From positions 558,001 through 622,000 of the forward strand of contig NZ_JASCRY010000002.1 in the NCBI RefSeq assembly GCF_030010375.1: a stretch of DNA of 64,000 bases, written 5' to 3'. This DNA comes from Flavobacterium yafengii. GTDB lineage: Bacteria; Bacteroidota; Bacteroidia; Flavobacteriales; Flavobacteriaceae. Shown piece by piece: positions 62,667 through 64,000 of this stretch. Position numbers and translations under genes: made by a program. Under the pieces are notes generated by a model, which did not search any database, had not been told where the DNA came from, and was given only the letters and a program-made list of their open reading frames with translations. Numbering within the stretch: the first letter of the stretch is position 1; every line of letters starts with the position of its first letter.

Positions 62667-64000
62667 TTATCGGTTTATAGTGCTTCGCTTGTCCCATTTA
62701 ATATCACTAAGAACACCAGATTTTATTCCAATAAAGAAGCCCCAATTTGCATTGGTACCAAATGGAGACCAGTTAAAATCCATTCTCCAACTCATTAAAT
62801 CCCTCTCAAAACGAAGCTGGGTAAAAGTAACTCCTTTTTGTACAAAATCATACCCGGTAGATACACCTGCTTTCCATTTTGGAGTTATGTCAGCATTTGC
62901 TGAAATCATTATAGAATTTCCAATGATTTTATTTTCTCTATTGTTATTTCCGTAAGTCAAGGAATAAGCAAATGTCATGTCCCAAGGTAACTTTGAATTG
63001 AAAAATTCCGAGATTTTATCTTCGCCTTCGTCTCCTTCCTCTTCTTCAAATTGACTTCTTCGGTTGTCACCTAAATCTGTATTTGTTCCGAATAAATCAT
63101 CTTCACGACCACCATTTCTCTGACTCTGGGTGTTCTTCTCTTTGTCTGTTTTGTCTTTTCCTTGACTCGAAATAGAATAATTTAAGGTCATATTAGAACT
63201 GGTCATTCTAAAAAGACTGCCGCCATTATCAATGTTAAAGACATTAATTCGATTTCCTGAATTGTCAATGGCATATGGATCTAATGTTGCTCCAAAATTG
63301 ACATTCATTTTGTTATCTAATAATGTTGTCCCACCGCTAACTCTTATTGGAGAAAAGGCAAGTGTCGTCACTCCATCGGCATCAAGATTATAACTAGTGG
63401 AAAGGTTTAAGTTATTAAGCAGCATTATTTTTTTAGGCTCGACCTTAGTACTGTCTTTGTCTGTAACTTTTGCTTCAAAAGTATTGCTCAAATCAAAACC
63501 TAAAGTATTGGAATTATTTAATCCAGGAGCACCAAAAATTCCGCTTTCAAATCTGGAATATTGTTTCATTGTCCCGCTAGCGTCTGAAGCATAGGTGTCG
63601 TAGTATTTTTCAAAACTAGGTGTATAGCCATACGAAACAGATGGTCTCATGACGTGTCTTATAGATTTGATTTTTTTGTCATTGCCAAAATTAAAAGTTC
63701 CATATATAGTTGTTCCTACGCTGGATGAAAAGGAGTATGTTCTGAAAGCATCAAATCCATTTATGGTTTTATCAACAACTTTGCTTTGGTCAACATCATA
63801 ACTTCTTTCAATTGTTTTGGTATACCAAATTTCCTCATAGTTCATGGAGGTAGAAGCACTGAAATATTTGAATAATTTAAAATTGGTACTTAATGGAATA
63901 CTGTGTTGAAAACCAACTTTTGCATCTCTAAACATTTGCGGTTTAAAGAATAAGGAATCAGTTGTTACAATGTTATTTCTACCGTTTAAATTATATTGTA
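62667..64000 (-). CDS. lptD: Putative LPS-assembly protein LptD, C-terminal part (gene runs off the window)
   Basis: The minus-strand frame stays open to the window edge; the ATG at 63935 is internal (the codons before it read ..NNIVTTDSLFFKPQ). The visible part is beta-barrel sequence: alternating strands with aromatic ends (YSFSSSVGTTIYGTFNFG, LMSWRMDFNWSPFGTNANWGFFIG), and the acidic linker FEEEEGDEGEDK near 720 bp from the stop. The arrangement ridA-lptD and the Ser/Asn-rich barrel match the LptD-like outer membrane protein of Flavobacteria, which inserts LPS into the outer membrane. Confidence 0.85.
   Translation of the reverse strand, partial: QYNLNGRNNIVTTDSLFFKPQMFRDAKVGFQHSIPLSTNFKLFKYFSASTSMNYEEIWYTKTIERSYDVDQSKVVDKTINGFDAFRTYSFSSSVGTTIYGTFNFGNDKKIKSIRHVMRPSVSYGYTPSFEKYYDTYASDASGTMKQYSRFESGIFGAPGLNNSNTLGFDLSNTFEAKVTDKDSTKVEPKKIMLLNNLNLSTSYNLDADGVTTLAFSPIRVSGGTTLLDNKMNVNFGATLDPYAIDNSGNRINVFNIDNGGSLFRMTSSNMTLNYSISSQGKDKTDKEKNTQSQRNGGREDDLFGTNTDLGDNRRSQFEEEEGDEGEDKISEFFNSKLPWDMTFAYSLTYGNNNRENKIIGNSIMISANADITPKWKAGVSTGYDFVQKGVTFTQLRFERDLMSWRMDFNWSPFGTNANWGFFIGIKSGVLSDIKWDKRSTINR

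Overview
The window looks like part of a chromosome from a Flavobacterium-like member of the Bacteroidetes. The evidence is the low GC content, the many Bacteroidetes-style lipoproteins (a Ser-Cys lipobox near residues 18-25), weak ribosome binding sites, Sec-type rather than Tat-type N2O reductase, and the core gene content at the right end (tsaD/tamB divergent pair, rsmE, DUF4159, lptD next to ridA). I identified everything by reading motifs; no database search was run.

Layout. (1) 1-6964: a catabolic operon for a 6-deoxyhexose (L-fucose/L-rhamnose type, oxidative non-phosphorylated route to pyruvate and lactate) plus a hexuronate branch (fructuronate reductase, mannonate dehydratase). It is preceded by a dead sugar isomerase with two in-frame TAG codons. 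(2) 6965-10000: an island-like scar. It holds a piece resembling a tmRNA/tRNA 3' end with its terminator, a complete three-gene hipBST toxin-antitoxin operon behind three evenly spaced operators, an IS21-like terminal-repeat remnant and a decayed DUF4468 gene. (3) 10078-19791: the nos cluster (cytochrome c, nosZ, nosL fusion, nosD, nosF, nosY, cupin, truncated globin), then leftward fasciclin, a many-TM protein with heme-copper-oxidase-like His motifs, and a Crp/Fnr regulator. (4) 19949-25888: a badly broken conserved gene, nadB-nadA, a PLP decarboxylase and an unrecognised gene. (5) 25989-31280, leftward: a probable operon ric - nrdD body - separate glycyl-radical piece - nrdG - copD-like - hemerythrin - Rrf2 regulator. 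(6) 31587-43813, rightward: norC-norB-norQ-norD-hemerythrin/PAS-carbonic anhydrase-norE-norF, then nirK(-cytochrome c)-cytochrome c-nirV-sco-porin. (7) 43908-64000: mostly housekeeping and envelope genes, with a tandem pair of M43 metalloproteases, then glycolysis (pfkA, gapA), a GlcNAc-kinase-like gene, ridA and the end of lptD.

How it works together. Regions 3, 5 and 6 encode nitrite to NO (NirK), NO to N2O (cNOR) and N2O to N2 (Sec-type NosZ). Around them are NO/iron-damage functions (RIC, two hemerythrin-type proteins, globin), anaerobic dNTP synthesis and two candidate NO/oxygen regulators (Crp/Fnr and three-Cys Rrf2). No nitrate reductase is present in the window. The same 14-bp palindrome, ATGAY-N4-RTCAT, lies in front of the nos, nor/ric, nirK and crp transcription units (and, with one mismatch, fasciclin), which suggests one Crp/Fnr regulon.

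The most unusual items are the split anaerobic ribonucleotide reductase, whose glycyl-radical domain is a separate 53-residue ORF overlapping nrdG; the hipBST operon with three TTACY-N8-RGTAA operators exactly 71 bp apart; the shared palindrome regulon; the nirK/cytochrome c domain duplication; and the uncharacterised membrane protein beside the Crp gene.
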